This document shows positions 1 through 9,941 of a stretch of DNA of 64,000 bases, piece after piece. The notes beneath the pieces are model-generated. The model was not told the origin of the DNA. It searched no databases and saw nothing but the letters and a program-made list of their open reading frames with translations. The position numbers were made by a program, and so were the translations under genes. The DNA is taken from positions 2,705,834-2,769,833 of the forward strand of contig CM030944.1 of assembly GCA_018136815.1 (NCBI GenBank), read 5' to 3'. Source of the stretch: Isochrysis galbana. Its lineage: Eukaryota > Haptophyta > Isochrysidales > Isochrysidaceae. How positions within the stretch are numbered: the stretch's first letter is position 1; every line of letters starts with the position of its first letter.

Positions 1-1742
1 TGCGCGAGTGAGGTGACTGAGTTGCGCATCCGCCGCGTCACACGTGCGCTCATCGAGACGGGGCTTGCCGCCAAGGGCTACGTGAACGTCAACGTGGACG
101 AGGTGCGAGCGCACCACGGGCTCTCTCTCTCCTGTGCTGGGATCCGTCGGCCCACGTCGCGAGCCTGCAGCATGCGTGCGCGCAACATAAGCCGTGGGAT
201 AGCTCTCGCTCTTCGCACGCGGGTAATTCCTCGCCTACGCTGGGACTCGATTGTCCATGCGGCGGACATGCCTGACATACTCATGTGGCAGCTCAGCCTT
301 CGCCCTTTGCGTCCCGCTTGCGCCGCAGGGCTGGCTTGCCGACCGCCACCCTTCCTCACTGGATATGTTGGAGAATCGCTCGAAGTTCCCGTCGGGAATG
401 CGAGCGCTCGGCGAGTGGATCCACGCGCAGTACGTCCCTGGCCGCGGTAGGGTGCTCAAGTACGGGCTGTACACGTCGCGCGGAAGCTGCCAGTGCAGCA
501 CCAAGCAGTACCAGGCGCCTGGCTCGAGCGGCCATCTTGCGCGCGACGCCGCTTGGATGGCAGCTGCTGGCGCCGATTTCATCAAGGTGGACTCGTGCTG
601 CGGCAGTCAGCAGCGCGAGGAGGCCTTCGCCGACTATGCGACCATGCGCGATGCACTCAACGCCACGGGCCGGTCCATCTTCTTCGCGCTCTGCGGCTGG
701 AATCAGTGGTTCGCTCCACGCGGCCACGAGCTGGGCAATTCGTGGCGTATCGCGCTCGACGGCACAAACTGGGGTGCGCTGAGTCACTGTGCGAACATTA
801 ATGCGCCGCTCTCGCGCTACGCTAAGCCCGGAGCGTGGAATGACCCGGACTTGCTGCAGGGCACAGGGGTGGGCTCGAATGATCTGCCCACGAACCCCAA
901 CGGCTGCTTCGACCCACGGCACATCCCGCAATCCTCGAACTGGTATTTGACCGAGAGGCAGGCACGTGCGCAAATGTCGCTCTGGGCTGCCATGTCGGCA
1001 CCCCTTCTGATCTCGGCTGACCCGAGTCAGGTGCGCTTCGGCAACGCAGAGCGCCCGCACATTTGGGCGAGAAAGCACCGTGTTGGTGCGCATCACCGCA
1101 GCTCAAAATCTCGGCTTGTCCCTTCTGAAGGTGAGCACTACTATGCTCGAGATTTGGGGAAACGAGGAGGTAATCGCCGTCAACCAGCAGTTTCGCGATG
1201 GAGGGCCGTACCAGGGTATCCGCCTCGCGGGGACCGACTTGCACTTTGACCCTGACACGAGGCACGGCAGCGGCACCAATGTTTGGGGCAAGTGGCTCCC
1301 GCAGAATGCCTTCGCCCTTGTCTTTGTGAATAATGGTGACTTAGCCGCCGACGTCTACTGTGACCGCTCTTGCTACACGCCGATGCTTAGTCATGCCCAT
1401 CAGCTGGTGTACTCCGTGCGAGACGTGTGGGCACACGAGACCTTGGGCGCCTTTGCATCGCCGTACACAATAGTGGCCCGGGGGCTACCTCCGCACGGCG
1501 GCTCGGCGATGGTACAGCTAAACCCAGTGCCGTCGGCACAAGAGGCAGGGCAGCGTGCCATGCTAAGGAAGCCGTTGCGCAGCAACGTCTTTGAACGCCT
1601 CGCCTGCGACGTGGCAAGTCCGACTGGTGATTGGGGCGGGCAATGCTCAGGTGAGGCCTTGGGCCACAAGAGGCGGAAGAAGATTCGCGAGAAGAAGCCC
1701 AAAGGCAAGAAGGGGAAGAAGACGATCCCCACGACGGCCTGA
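1..1742 (+). CDS. GH27 alpha-galactosidase / alpha-N-acetylgalactosaminidase-like, 5' partial
   Basis: Exons that fit by phase and homology are <1-102, 329-1030 and 1131-1742, giving 471 residues with the beginning missing off the left edge. GH27 enzymes hydrolyse terminal alpha-galactosides in lysosome-like or secreted compartments. Seen in order: ETGLAAKGYVNVNVDE (beta-strand before the first active-site loop), KFPSGMRALGEWIH, YGLYTSRG, FIKVDSC (nucleophile Asp of the family KxDxC motif), ALCGWN, NSWRIALDG (acid/base Asp region), PGAWNDPDLL, and LEIWGNEEVIAVNQ after the second intron. Both introns are phase 0 with GTGCGA and GTGCGC donors, and each restores a family block (SADPSQ joined to VSTTMLEIWGN). 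An 8-residue insertion, YVPGRGRV, precedes LKYGLY. The last 25 residues are a very lysine-rich tail that is not part of the family and could be a retained or mis-called 3' end. Substrate specificity cannot be decided from the sequence. Confidence 0.85.
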
Positions 1743-2847
1743 TAGGCGCGCGGGCGTGTCATCATTCGATGGCGTCTTCGTGAATACAAGTTGCGGGTGC
1801 GACGCCGCCGCTGCCGCCTGTCGATTCTGGACCTCGTTCTTGTAATGTCCACCTGTTGCGTGGCTAGTGAGTTTCGTTGTAGCCTAGTCGCCCATAAGTC
1901 ACCAAGCAACGAAGGTAAACGCGGCGGACCAGTGATGAACTATCTTTTGGAGGAGGAGAGCACATTGAGATTGAGTGCTGCACGTGGTAGCATACGACGC
2001 ACTTCCTCGAATGTCAGCCACCGTGAATGCCTTCAAGGGAACCACCTAGAGGGAATCGTTTGCCTCCAACAGGGCAGCATGGCGCGGACTCTCGGGCGAC
2101 ACAAGCTCTTAACATCTCCCCCCCCCCCCCCTCACCCCCACGCACCCCTGGCCAAAGTAGTACGTGTGCACGTATGTGCACAGCCACCTCCACACCTAGG
2201 GTTTCCGCTTCCTGTAACTGGGCACTAGGAGTAGCTAGCGAATGGGGGCAAGGGGGGATGTGGTACAAGTCGGGGGTAGGGTAGGGCTCGTAGGGTGTAA
2301 CATCAGCACATAGCCCCCCGTTGCGCTTCTTCTAGCGGGAATTTTTTCAGAGTATTTTTTACAACGCACTTCCTCAGAGCAATTCAACCTCTTTTTTGCG
2401 GCACTAATTTTATACTTACTACAGTTCACATGGGGAGGGCGCCTCGTGCCCTCCCCTCCGGGCTCCATCATTCCCTCCGGGCTCCGGGGGGGCCGTCGAT
2501 CAACCTCAGACTCTACCCCTCTTTGCATGAGCTGACAACTACCGTTAATCGTTAAAACGATAGGGGCATCAAGCAAGGCATCAAAATCAAACCCAACCTA
2601 CTTTTAGCTAAGTGGGGGCCAAGCCAATGGGGGCCTCGCGCCCCCCTCCCCCTCCCTCCATCGCAGCTACACCACTTGGGTGGACTAACTACTTTTATAA
2701 GTAGGAGGCCAATAGGGGCCTCGCGCCCCCCTCTCTCCATCGCAGACACCCCTGGGTCGGCCTGTGTCACGGATGCCCCTCCGTCCTCTCCTATATCTAC
2801 TTTCTAACTAAGTCCCGTGAGGTCTCGTGAGGTCTCTCTCTTCACGT
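1743..2847. other. Intergenic, repeat-rich
   Basis: No credible gene. It holds a short poly-C run near 2120, a copy of a dispersed segment (about 2420-2540, second copy near 27310-27440), and two near-repeats of a GGGGGCCTCGCGCCCCCCT block (about 2625-2660 and 2710-2745), each followed by CCATCGCAG. Confidence 0.5.
2420..2540 (+). repeat. Dispersed repeat (copy 1 of 2)
   Basis: The segment from CACATGGGG through the CCTCCGGGCTCC repeats to CAACCTCAGACTCTACC and GAGCTGA is matched, with differences, near 27330-27440. Class unknown; no terminal repeats are obvious. Confidence 0.4.
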
Positions 2848-3186
2848 GAGGAGGCCTTCGATAGAGTCAACTGGGAGTTCTATCACCTTGTCCTCGAAAA
2901 GCTAAAATTTAGAGAGAACTTCAGAAGATACGCGAAAGCCCTCACGAATGACGAGGCCTAACCAATTCGGTACATAAAAGCCAACGGGGGCAGAAGCTTC
3001 CCCTTCAACGTGGCGAGCGGAGTACTTCAGGGATGCCCGCTGTCGCCACTGGCCTTTCTACTGACGGCGAAAGCACTTACCCGAGTGATTAACGGAGATG
3101 AAGACATAGAGGGCATAATAATAAACGGGGCCGAGCTCAAGATAAGCCAATTCGCCGACGACACCCAACTGCTGGCAGCTGACTAT
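2848..3186 (+). pseudogene. LINE-type reverse transcriptase fragment (palm domain)
   Basis: One frame reads EEAFDRVNWEFYH, then LEKLKFRENF, an in-frame TAA at 2959-2961, then VLQGCPLSPLAFLL and SQFADDTQLLAADYSS. These are the FDxVxW, QGxPLSP and FADD (catalytic Asp pair) blocks of non-LTR retrotransposon reverse transcriptase. The stop, the lack of thumb domain and the abrupt ends show a dead 5'- and 3'-truncated copy. A larger minus-strand LINE piece at 23103-23990 covers the region just upstream of this in such proteins, so the two may come from one family; no overlap allows a test. Confidence 0.8.
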
Positions 3187-3864
3187 AGCAGCTTGACGCG
3201 TTCACGGTTCACTTGAATGGGTCAAAAGATACGCGTACGCGGCAGCCTCAAGCGGCAATCCGAACCAGGCCCACGGTAGTTCACCTGGGCCGCACCCCTG
3301 ATACCGAAGACAAAGGAATGATGGGGGGAAAGGGAGGAGGTGGAGTGAAGGGATGAAAGGGCGATGGCGGGTGATGGTGATTGAGCGCTTCTCGCCTTTG
3401 TGATTGTACGCGTTTCCATGCTGGATAGCTGCCCTCATGATTCCCACGATCTTCCGCGATTGAACGCTTTTCCATAGTGATTGAACGCTTTTCCATGCGG
3501 TGGGGGTGATGGCGATTGAACGCGTTCCACGTGTAGACTGATGGTGATTGAACGCTTTTCTTTGCTGTGGGTGATGGTGATTGAGCGCTTCTCGCCTGGG
3601 GGGGGGGGAGTTATTTCTTAGGCGGGGTTTCTTAGCTGGGGGAGGCTCGACCCCCAGTTTCTTAGCGAGTCGGCGGCCAAAATCATGTTAAGCTTTCTTA
3701 ATGGTAGGGTTTCTTGATGGTGCACCCAGTGCTGCACCCATACTGTAGTTCTGTAGTTCCCCCCGCCCCGCCCGCCCGCCCCCGCCACTAAGGTTAAACT
3801 AGTACGAACAAGAAAACTCTGATATAGCCCCTGCCTCCCCCCCCGCCCCCCTTTCTTCTCCCCC
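3187..3864. other. Intergenic between RT relic and TRM13 gene
   Basis: Besides the minisatellite, this holds a poly-G tract near 3600, a short C-rich stretch and the presumed TRM13 promoter. No TATA-like element stands out. The start codon at 3865 lies directly after a pyrimidine-rich leader. Confidence 0.4.
3360..3598 (+). repeat. Degenerate minisatellite, GTGATGGTGATTGAACGCTTTTC type
   Basis: Several variants of a roughly 30-40 bp unit built on GATTGAACGCTTTTC and GATTGAACGCGTTCCACGTG follow one another. The same array recurs at 6770-6970, where whole blocks including the CACGATCTTCCGCGATTG lead-in are shared. Nothing in it looks coding. Confidence 0.7.
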
Positions 3865-5754
3865 ATGGCGCCGCCGACGTGCGCGCTCTGGCTCGAGAAG
3901 AAGCGGCGCTTCTGCCACTTCGCGCGCGTGGACGGCTACGACTTTTGTGGCCACCACCTGGCGTCGAAGAAGGGCGAGGCGGGCCAGCGTTGCGCCTGCC
4001 CGCTTGACCCGAGGCACTCTGTCTTTGTGCGAGAGCTCAAGCGGCATCTGTGCGTCTGCCCGCGCGCCAAGGAGCGGAGGGTTGAGGAGGCACTCCCCTG
4101 CTTCTACAGAGACATCAACGCTGGCGACGCGCAGGCAGAGCTGGACTTGGAGCAGTTGAGCGACCAACAGCTCGAGCGCCTCGCGCAGGCGCCGATGCCC
4201 TGCGGCTCTGCGATCTATGGAGCAACCCGTCGGCGCGGCGCGAGCAGGCTGGAGGGCGTCTCGGCAGACGACTGCATCGAGCTTCTCACACGAGTCTCCC
4301 ACGCCGTTGCTCATGTCAAGGCCTCACATAGCAAGATAGATAGGCGAAGGGAAGCGAAACATCCACCCGCTCCGGACGGCCCGTCCGGCTCTGGGGCCAG
4401 CCCAGGTGAGATGGCCGACTCTGTGGAAGGCCTTTCAAGGAGCTGCGGCCGTATGAGTGCCACCATGAAGCATGGCTCGCAGAATGCCGCCATCGCGTCG
4501 ACTGTGCAAGCTCTCGGCCTACTTGGGGCGCAATCCTCAATCCTCCTCGAACTTGGCGCTGGAAAAGGTGGCCTATCCGCTGCCATCGTCGACGCGAGCC
4601 CGGCGCCTGGACTGTTGCGCGTAGTGCTTGTGGACCGCATGAAGCCGCGACGCTCCTTCGACATACAAATCAGGGACAAGACTGCAGCGCTGTCCAGAAT
4701 CAAAATCGATCTGCGGCATCTCTTGCTCATGAAGATGCCAGAGATGTACGGTTGCTCACCACGCGAGCTTCCCATCGATGACGGCGCACATTCGCCGCAT
4801 TGTGCGCTCAGCCTCAACGGCGACGACGAGACGGGCTGCCCGATCTCAACGCCGGTACAACCACCTACTTTCGGGGAAGGACCACCCTCAGCTCATGCAT
4901 GTGACGAGCAAAGGCAGCAGCAGACGCTCCACCGTTTGGCAGTTGCTAAGCATTTGTGCGGAGAAGCGACTGACTTTGCGCTGCGATGCATTGTGGGTGC
5001 AACCTCAAACGAAACATATGGCCGCGAAGGCGGCGTGACAGTCAGCGAGGCAAGTAGTCATCGCGATAGCGAGGTGGGCAACGTCATCGGCGCTGAACCC
5101 GCCAATCTGGCTGTGGATGCCATTCTCATTGCGACATGTTGCCACCATCGGTGTAGCTGGCCTACGTACGTGAACCAGGCGTGGTTTGTGGAACTCGGAT
5201 TCTCCGCACACGACTTTGAGCTAATGACAATCATGTCCTCTTGGGCAACATCGGAAGCGAACTGCCAGTGCGCGAAGGAGAAGCTTTCTAGGAGGCCCTC
5301 TGCCGATAGTCGAGGTGAAGCTTGTTCCGGTGGCTTCAGCACCACCACAATTGCAACCGGATGCCAAGATGCTAGCACTGGGAGCGACGGGCGTACAGAC
5401 GAGACCGCCCACTGCCAGGGTGCAATGTACAACAGTGGCACGTGTGCAGAGCTTCGGTTGGGCCAATCCGAAGGCATGGGTCCTCAGGCATCAGAGCCTG
5501 ACGCCTCCCATTCGTCCGAGGATGCGGATGCTGCTCGGCTGCGCGAACGTTTGCATGAGCGCCTCACCGCTGAAGACCGGTTCCGCCTTGGGCGGCAATG
5601 TAAGCGGCTGTTGGATGTGGGGCGGCTTCGATTCCTCGAGGATCATGGATATTCTGCATGGGCAGAGCAGTATTGTAATCAAAGCGTGTCGCCAGAAAAT
5701 GTGCTTCTCATTGCGACGAGGCATAATTGCGGGGGGGCCGAGGACCTCGGATGA
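3865..5754 (+). CDS. TRM13: tRNA 2'-O-methyltransferase TRM13-like
   Basis: A 629-residue single-exon gene. TRM13 (CCDC76) methylates the 2'-OH of nucleotide 4 in the acceptor stem of some tRNAs, using S-adenosylmethionine. Seen: an N-terminal CCCH zinc finger (C6, C17, C28, H30/H31); a CHHC U11-48K-type finger with exact spacing C45-x5-H51-x9-H61-x3-C65; a SAM-binding motif LLELGAGKGGLS at about residues 222-233; VAKHLCGEATD near 360; IATCCHHRCSW near 423; and the closing FLEDHGYSAWAEQYC with SPENVLLIA. This order is the complete TRM13 layout. Two low-complexity, probably disordered insertions (about 145-195 and 440-550) make it longer than the yeast enzyme. The first ATG gives the zinc finger at once, so the start is well supported. 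Confidence 0.92.
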   Translation: MAPPTCALWLEKKRRFCHFARVDGYDFCGHHLASKKGEAGQRCACPLDPRHSVFVRELKRHLCVCPRAKERRVEEALPCFYRDINAGDAQAELDLEQLSDQQLERLAQAPMPCGSAIYGATRRRGASRLEGVSADDCIELLTRVSHAVAHVKASHSKIDRRREAKHPPAPDGPSGSGASPGEMADSVEGLSRSCGRMSATMKHGSQNAAIASTVQALGLLGAQSSILLELGAGKGGLSAAIVDASPAPGLLRVVLVDRMKPRRSFDIQIRDKTAALSRIKIDLRHLLLMKMPEMYGCSPRELPIDDGAHSPHCALSLNGDDETGCPISTPVQPPTFGEGPPSAHACDEQRQQQTLHRLAVAKHLCGEATDFALRCIVGATSNETYGREGGVTVSEASSHRDSEVGNVIGAEPANLAVDAILIATCCHHRCSWPTYVNQAWFVELGFSAHDFELMTIMSSWATSEANCQCAKEKLSRRPSADSRGEACSGGFSTTTIATGCQDASTGSDGRTDETAHCQGAMYNSGTCAELRLGQSEGMGPQASEPDASHSSEDADAARLRERLHERLTAEDRFRLGRQCKRLLDVGRLRFLEDHGYSAWAEQYCNQSVSPENVLLIATRHNCGGAEDLG

Positions 5755-6151
5755 GGCAAGCTAAAGCTAGGATAAGCGATGACCAGAAAGCTCCCCGGGC
5801 AAACCCTCGATTCATTGCCCTCACCTCCCGTCGCCCCCATCTTGTGCTCGGGGACAGCCGGTGTACAGTTGGCATGCAACAACATGTTGGCGCCACGTAG
5901 GACCTTGCACTCATGCTGTTCTACTTGGCTGCCATCCTAACTTTGATACTCCATGCTGCCGTGCATGTCCATCATGTACGCGTGTCTATGCCTCTGCCCC
6001 TACCAGCATTTGGCAAAAGGTACAGCTTCTCTACATCGTAGTAGAAGCACATTTAAGTCTAAGCGTCTGCGGTGCCCCCCTTCCACCACCCATACCCCCA
6101 CACAACACATTATGTATGTCTTCAGCCAACTATCTTGAAAAAGATAGGGTC

Positions 6152-6490
6152 AACTAAATTTATACGCTTGGTTCGCCCATGGGGGGGGGCACGAGCCGCC
6201 CCCCTCTCTCCACTCCTCCCCGCTGCCGTGGGGGAGGAACCACCCATCCTCTTGGCATGCCTGATGGCTTGCCAGGAGCCCACCGCCCTGCTGACCCACT
6301 CTCCCACTGACAAGCACGCCTGGTTCGCTCGTCCTGGCCCCTCGTAGCCAGCCCATCGCTCCAACCCCCCCTTTACCCCTCGTCGACCAGCAGACAGGTG
6401 CTGCGTGGGGGGCCCTGGCTCTGGGGCTCAAGAGCGCCAGCGTGGGAGAGGCAGGGGAGGCCAAGGCCCAGCCCCAGCCTCCTCTGCAAC
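6152..6490 (+). repeat. Palindrome-headed dispersed element, copy A
   Basis: Starts with a variant of AACTAAGTTTATACTTAGTT (an 8-bp stem with a TTAT loop), then CGCCCATGG, a G-run/CACGAG/C-run hairpin, GGGGGAGGAACCACCCA and a conserved body that ends in CCCAGCCCCAGCCTCCTCTGC. Near full-length relatives lie at 24133-24480 and 34370-34711 (plus) and 41866-42215 (minus). Confidence 0.75.
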
Positions 6491-6614
6491 CCACGCGTCC
6501 GTAGGCGGCCTATCGACTTGGGTAGCGGGTGAAGGTACTTGGGAAGGCTTGGGCAATGGTGCAGTGTTAGCGGGGTCCGTGCACGGCGAATTTGGCGGTG
6601 CAGGGGGCGGTGTT

Positions 6615-6740
6615 AGAGGATGCAACTTGAGGTTCCCTTTTTTTTAGCCCCCCACATTGCCTTTTTCTACACCTTATACAATTCTAACCTTCACCACCCC
6701 CAAAAATGTGTCCCTAGATGCAAAGGCATATGGGTCCAAT
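6615..6740 (+). repeat. TGCAACTTGAGGTTCCC-T(n) family, copy 1
   Basis: Begins GAGGATGCAACTTGAGGTTCCC followed by eight T, then ACACCTTATACAATTCTA and ends near CATATGGGTCCAAT. Copy 2 at 8764-8930 shares all these blocks in order. Short versions of only the head lie at 9984-10020 and, inverted, at 57143-57172. Confidence 0.7.
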
Positions 6741-6769
6741 GCCGCGCGGAGCTACCCTCATTATCATTA

Positions 6770-6970
6770 TCCCCACGATCTTCCGCGATTGAACGCTTTT
6801 CCATGCGGTGGGGGTGATGGCGATTGAGCGCGTTCCACGTGTGGGCTGATGGTGATTGAACGCTTTTCTTTGATGTGGGTGATGGCGATTGAACGCGTTC
6901 CACGTGTGGGCTGATGGTGATTGAACGCTTTTCTTTGATGTGGGTGATGGTGATTGAGCGCTTCCGCCTT
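6770..6970 (+). repeat. Degenerate minisatellite, second array
   Basis: Same GATTGAACGCTTTTC and GCGTTCCACGTGTGGGC units as at 3360-3598, here with a duplicated unit of about 70 bp (6838-6907 against 6908-6960). The two arrays share their left flank, which suggests duplication of a longer segment rather than independent expansion. Confidence 0.7.
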
Positions 6971-7413
6971 CGCGCAGCCGCACCTCACTACGCAGATGAG
7001 CCGAAGCGTCGAAGCATCCGCATCTGGTCTTGCACATGCTGCATAGGGGGGTCTTATTGGTGTGGCGGGAAATTGTGAATAGTGTGAACAGCGCGAGGTG
7101 GGGTGAGAGCTGGCTGGTGGCTGGTGGCCGGTGGCCGCCCCCCTGTGGCCTGTGGGGCTCGGGGGCTCTGGTGTGCGAGGCGCACGCATGGGGCCTCAGA
7201 AGCGCGCGATTGGGACCTCATTGCATCCGCGCGTGCGGGCGACGGCGACGGCGGGGAGAGCACCGCTCTTCATCGTAAGAAGTAGTTTGGTCTGTGCGAC
7301 TTTGAAGAGGAATGGGCGCCGCTCCGGAGCTTCGGCGGCCGTTCCGGAACTCTGGATTTTTGAGGTGTGAACAGGAAGAGGTGTGGTCGAAGGCTCGCTG
7401 CTGACGTGTCGCG

Positions 7414-8376
7414 ATGGCGTCATCTCGCGGCCGCCGATTGGTCGACGGTGTGCTGGTCAACGAGGGTGACGGGCGGGCGTGGCGATACGCGGTGGTGGGT
7501 CTGTTGATGCTCCTCCTTTTCCTGACTTGCCCCTCACACCAATCGTTCGTCGAGCACCTCACCAGACTCTCCCACCACCCGAGCCGCGTGCTCTCGTCGC
7601 TCGCTTCGGCGATCCACGCAACCCTCTGGGCCAAGTCGACGTCGTACGGCTTGTGGAGGGTGGGCACGCTGCGCGAAAGGACTTATATCGGCGTGTTAGG
7701 CATGTGGGTCTCCCTTGGCAACGCGTGGCTCGACAAGACCAGCTGGACGAGGCCGCGCTCCTTTTTGAGCGGCTCTGTCTGTGGCTCCGAGTACTCGCCA
7801 TACGAAATTCTCGTGATGGTCTCGTTGGTGATGCACTTCCTGTGGCGGATGTACCCGCGGCTGATGGATCGGCATGCTGTCTGCTCGCTCCGCGCTGTCC
7901 AGCAAGGCCGCGTTTGGGTGTTGGTCTCGTCCGCGGTATCGCATGCCTCGTTCTTCCATCTCATCCATAATTGCATGCACCTGCTTCAGGCAGGTCCAAT
8001 CACGCAGGCGGCACTGGGATGCGAGGATCTGCTGATGCTCATAATGGGCGCGGCCCTAGCCTCTTCGTTTGCCTCAATCGTGTGGCATGGCATGCTGGGG
8101 AATCGTCCAAGTACAGGCTCACTTGGAGCATCTGGGATCGTGATGGCTCTCGTTGCGGCAAATGTCACACTTTTCCCACACACAAACGTACTCGTCTATG
8201 GGCTTGATATGGCAGCACCTAATGCTGTACTGTTTTACATGGTCCTAGACGTTGTTGCCCAAAGTGACGGTGCGCGAGTTGATGCAAGCGCACATATCGG
8301 CGGGGCGTTATGGGGTCTGTTCTATGCACAGAGGTGGCGGCGCTTGAGACTAGGCATCCTCGATGGAATCTTGTGA
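7414..8376 (+). CDS. Rhomboid-family intramembrane serine protease
   Basis: A 320-residue single-exon gene. Rhomboids cleave transmembrane substrates inside the lipid bilayer with a Ser-His dyad. The motifs are complete: HASFFHLIHNCMHL (oxyanion/His-Asn helix, H182, H185, N186), GSLGASGIVMAL with the catalytic Ser240 in GASG, and DASAHIGGALWG with catalytic His294. Hydrophobic segments at about 24-38, 90-104, 130-145, 168-192, 204-224, 236-256, 260-282 and 288-306 fit an extra N-terminal helix plus a six-helix core, as in the mitochondrial PARL group, but the subfamily is not certain. ATG at 7414 is the first in frame and precedes a basic stretch. Confidence 0.85.
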   Translation: MASSRGRRLVDGVLVNEGDGRAWRYAVVGLLMLLLFLTCPSHQSFVEHLTRLSHHPSRVLSSLASAIHATLWAKSTSYGLWRVGTLRERTYIGVLGMWVSLGNAWLDKTSWTRPRSFLSGSVCGSEYSPYEILVMVSLVMHFLWRMYPRLMDRHAVCSLRAVQQGRVWVLVSSAVSHASFFHLIHNCMHLLQAGPITQAALGCEDLLMLIMGAALASSFASIVWHGMLGNRPSTGSLGASGIVMALVAANVTLFPHTNVLVYGLDMAAPNAVLFYMVLDVVAQSDGARVDASAHIGGALWGLFYAQRWRRLRLGILDGIL

Positions 8377-8992
8377 TGAGGAGAGATGAGGTCAAACAGC
8401 AACCTCAGCCTCATACTGCTGCATGGTAGTCTTCTTAACTGTGCAGATGAACTAGTAGCTAGTACAACTAGCTGTTGCCCGGCGTCCGGGATAGTCTACT
8501 ATGCCGCTATCTTGTTTGTGCGCACGCCAAGGAGTGCAATGCGCAATGCTTTGTTGAGCCACCGATTGATAGAAAAAAAATCATCTGAAGATTCAGGGCT
8601 ACACACCTACCAAGGGCCCGGGATCTAGTACCTCCCTACTGCCATCGCCCTTATATCCCTTCCGTCCACTACTTCCCTTACCCCCTTCTTTCCTTTGCCT
8701 TTGGTTTCCGGGGTTCGGCCCAGGCGCCCTACCTACCTAGGGGCCTCGTTCAAAGAGTGCCGAGAGGATAGGGTGCAACTTGAGGTTCCCTTTTTTTTTA
8801 ACTCCCCCAAATGCCATTTTCTACACCTTATACAATTCTACCCCTAAGCTTTGCCTCATTGGGCCCATATCACCACCCCCAACAACGTGTCGCCCTAGTC
8901 CCTAGATGCAAACGCTTATGGGTCCAATTGTTGTTGCGGACGGTTCGCTGCTTGTCACAGGACAAGGGAGTCAAGGGTAAAAAAAGAGAGGT
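8377..8992. other. Intergenic after the rhomboid gene
   Basis: Nothing gene-like. A TCATCTGAAGATT..GGGCTACACACCTAC..GGGCCCGGGAT segment near 8580-8630 recurs in variant form near 18143-18185. The second copy of the TGCAACTTGAGGTTCCC family lies at 8764-8930. Confidence 0.45.
8764..8930 (+). repeat. TGCAACTTGAGGTTCCC-T(n) family, copy 2
   Basis: Longer than copy 1 because of an extra CCTAAGCTTTGCCTCATTGG block between the shared CTTATACAATTCTA and CACCACCCCCAA parts. Ends in the same TATGGGTCCAATT. Confidence 0.7.
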
Positions 8993-9239
8993 ATGACTTG
9001 CGCCGACTACATCGGCGCTCTGCTTGTCAAGGCAATCGCACGAGGCGCAACCAGTGTGCCGGTCTTCTCCTCTAGCGAGCCGCCCTCACTCGAGACGATC
9101 AAGCACGAGGAAGAAGAGCTCAAGTCCGCCTTCGATGGCATGTTAATTAAACGATATGGTTCACCAAATGGAGCGTTGTGCTTCGTAGCGGATGTGAATT
9201 TGAGCGATGCGTCGCACGGGGCGCCAGCAGCTGGAGCAT

Positions 9240-9515
9240 TCACTCACATCGCCATGAAAAGACGGGCGAGGTGACTGCCGCCGCAATGACCACAGTTGCA
9301 ATAATGAGTGCAGCCCCGATGGTCATGCGTGGGGGCCACTTGAAGTTGTACTTCTTCTCCTTCTTGCTTGAACTGTTCTCCAGCTGCCTGAATACCTCGA
9401 CAGCGAGCATGATGATGCCAACTATGAAGAGCACAATGACTGTGACGAGGCTAAGAATTCCAATCTAAATTCCGACAACGTTCCAAGTCTTTGGCTCCCG
9501 GAGGGCGCTGATCAT
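9240..9515 (-). pseudogene. Small two-helix membrane-protein frame with an internal stop
   Basis: From an ATG at 9515 the minus strand reads MISALREPKTWNVVGI, a TAG at 9467-9465, then in the same frame IGILSLVTVIVLFIVGIIML (a strong membrane helix), FRQLENSSSKKEKK, TIGAALIIATVVIAAAVTS (second helix) and a stop at 9240. The residue pattern on both sides of the TAG looks like one protein. It could be a decayed gene, a selenoprotein-like or readthrough case, or a base error. No family recognised. Confidence 0.4.
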
Positions 9516-9708
9516 TGTCCCACCGCCTGCTTGTATTTGAGGCACAAAATCTGCGGTGGGCACCGTCGCATGACAGACGTCTCGTCTACTTAGCCGCGGG
9601 GCCGGTCGCGCGCATTCCGTCACATATTGTCCATCACGTTCCACTTGGCCCCCAACCACGGGTTGTGGGCATTGCACTGATCCTTCTGCGCCATTCTCTG
9701 ACCGGTAG

Positions 9709-9941
9709 CGGCAAGAAGGGGGGCGATGTCGATCGTGAACTCCTTCATGAACGACTCGTTCGACAAGATCGCGAACGAGGCGCGCAAGCTGGTGCACTAC
9801 AACAAGAAGGGCACGCTGACGGCGCGCGAGATCCAGACCGCCATCCGCCTGATCCTGCCCGGCGAACTGGCCAAGCACGCCGTGTCCGAGGGCACAAAGG
9901 CGGTGACCAAGTACCACACCGACTCCGGAACCGCCGCTTAA
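9709..9941 (+). pseudogene. Histone H2B C-terminal segment without its N-terminal half
   Basis: From 9726 the frame encodes [19 protein letters not shown], then [39 protein letters not shown] and a stop, which is the second half of the histone fold and the C-terminal helix of H2B. The usual preceding KVLKQVHPDTGIS part is absent in the frame. A polypyrimidine stretch ending in AG at 9708 could be an intron acceptor, but no matching first exon is visible upstream. Alternatively, one extra G in the G-run at 9718-9723 shifts a weakly similar TGSGKKG out of frame. Either an orphan exon or a gene fragment. Confidence 0.75.

Larger units (their letters stand above)
5755..7413. other. Intergenic packed with dispersed repeats
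   Basis: No gene found. It contains a copy of the palindrome-headed element (6152-6490), a copy of the TGCAACTTGAGGTTCCC family (6615-6740) and the second minisatellite (6770-6970). The last 400 bases before the rhomboid gene have no recognisable element. Confidence 0.5.

Noticed and set aside
8993-9274. A 93-codon plus-strand frame starting MTCADYIGALLVKA
   Set aside because: No homology recognised, no splice signals that extend it, and its end overlaps the better-looking minus-strand membrane frame.
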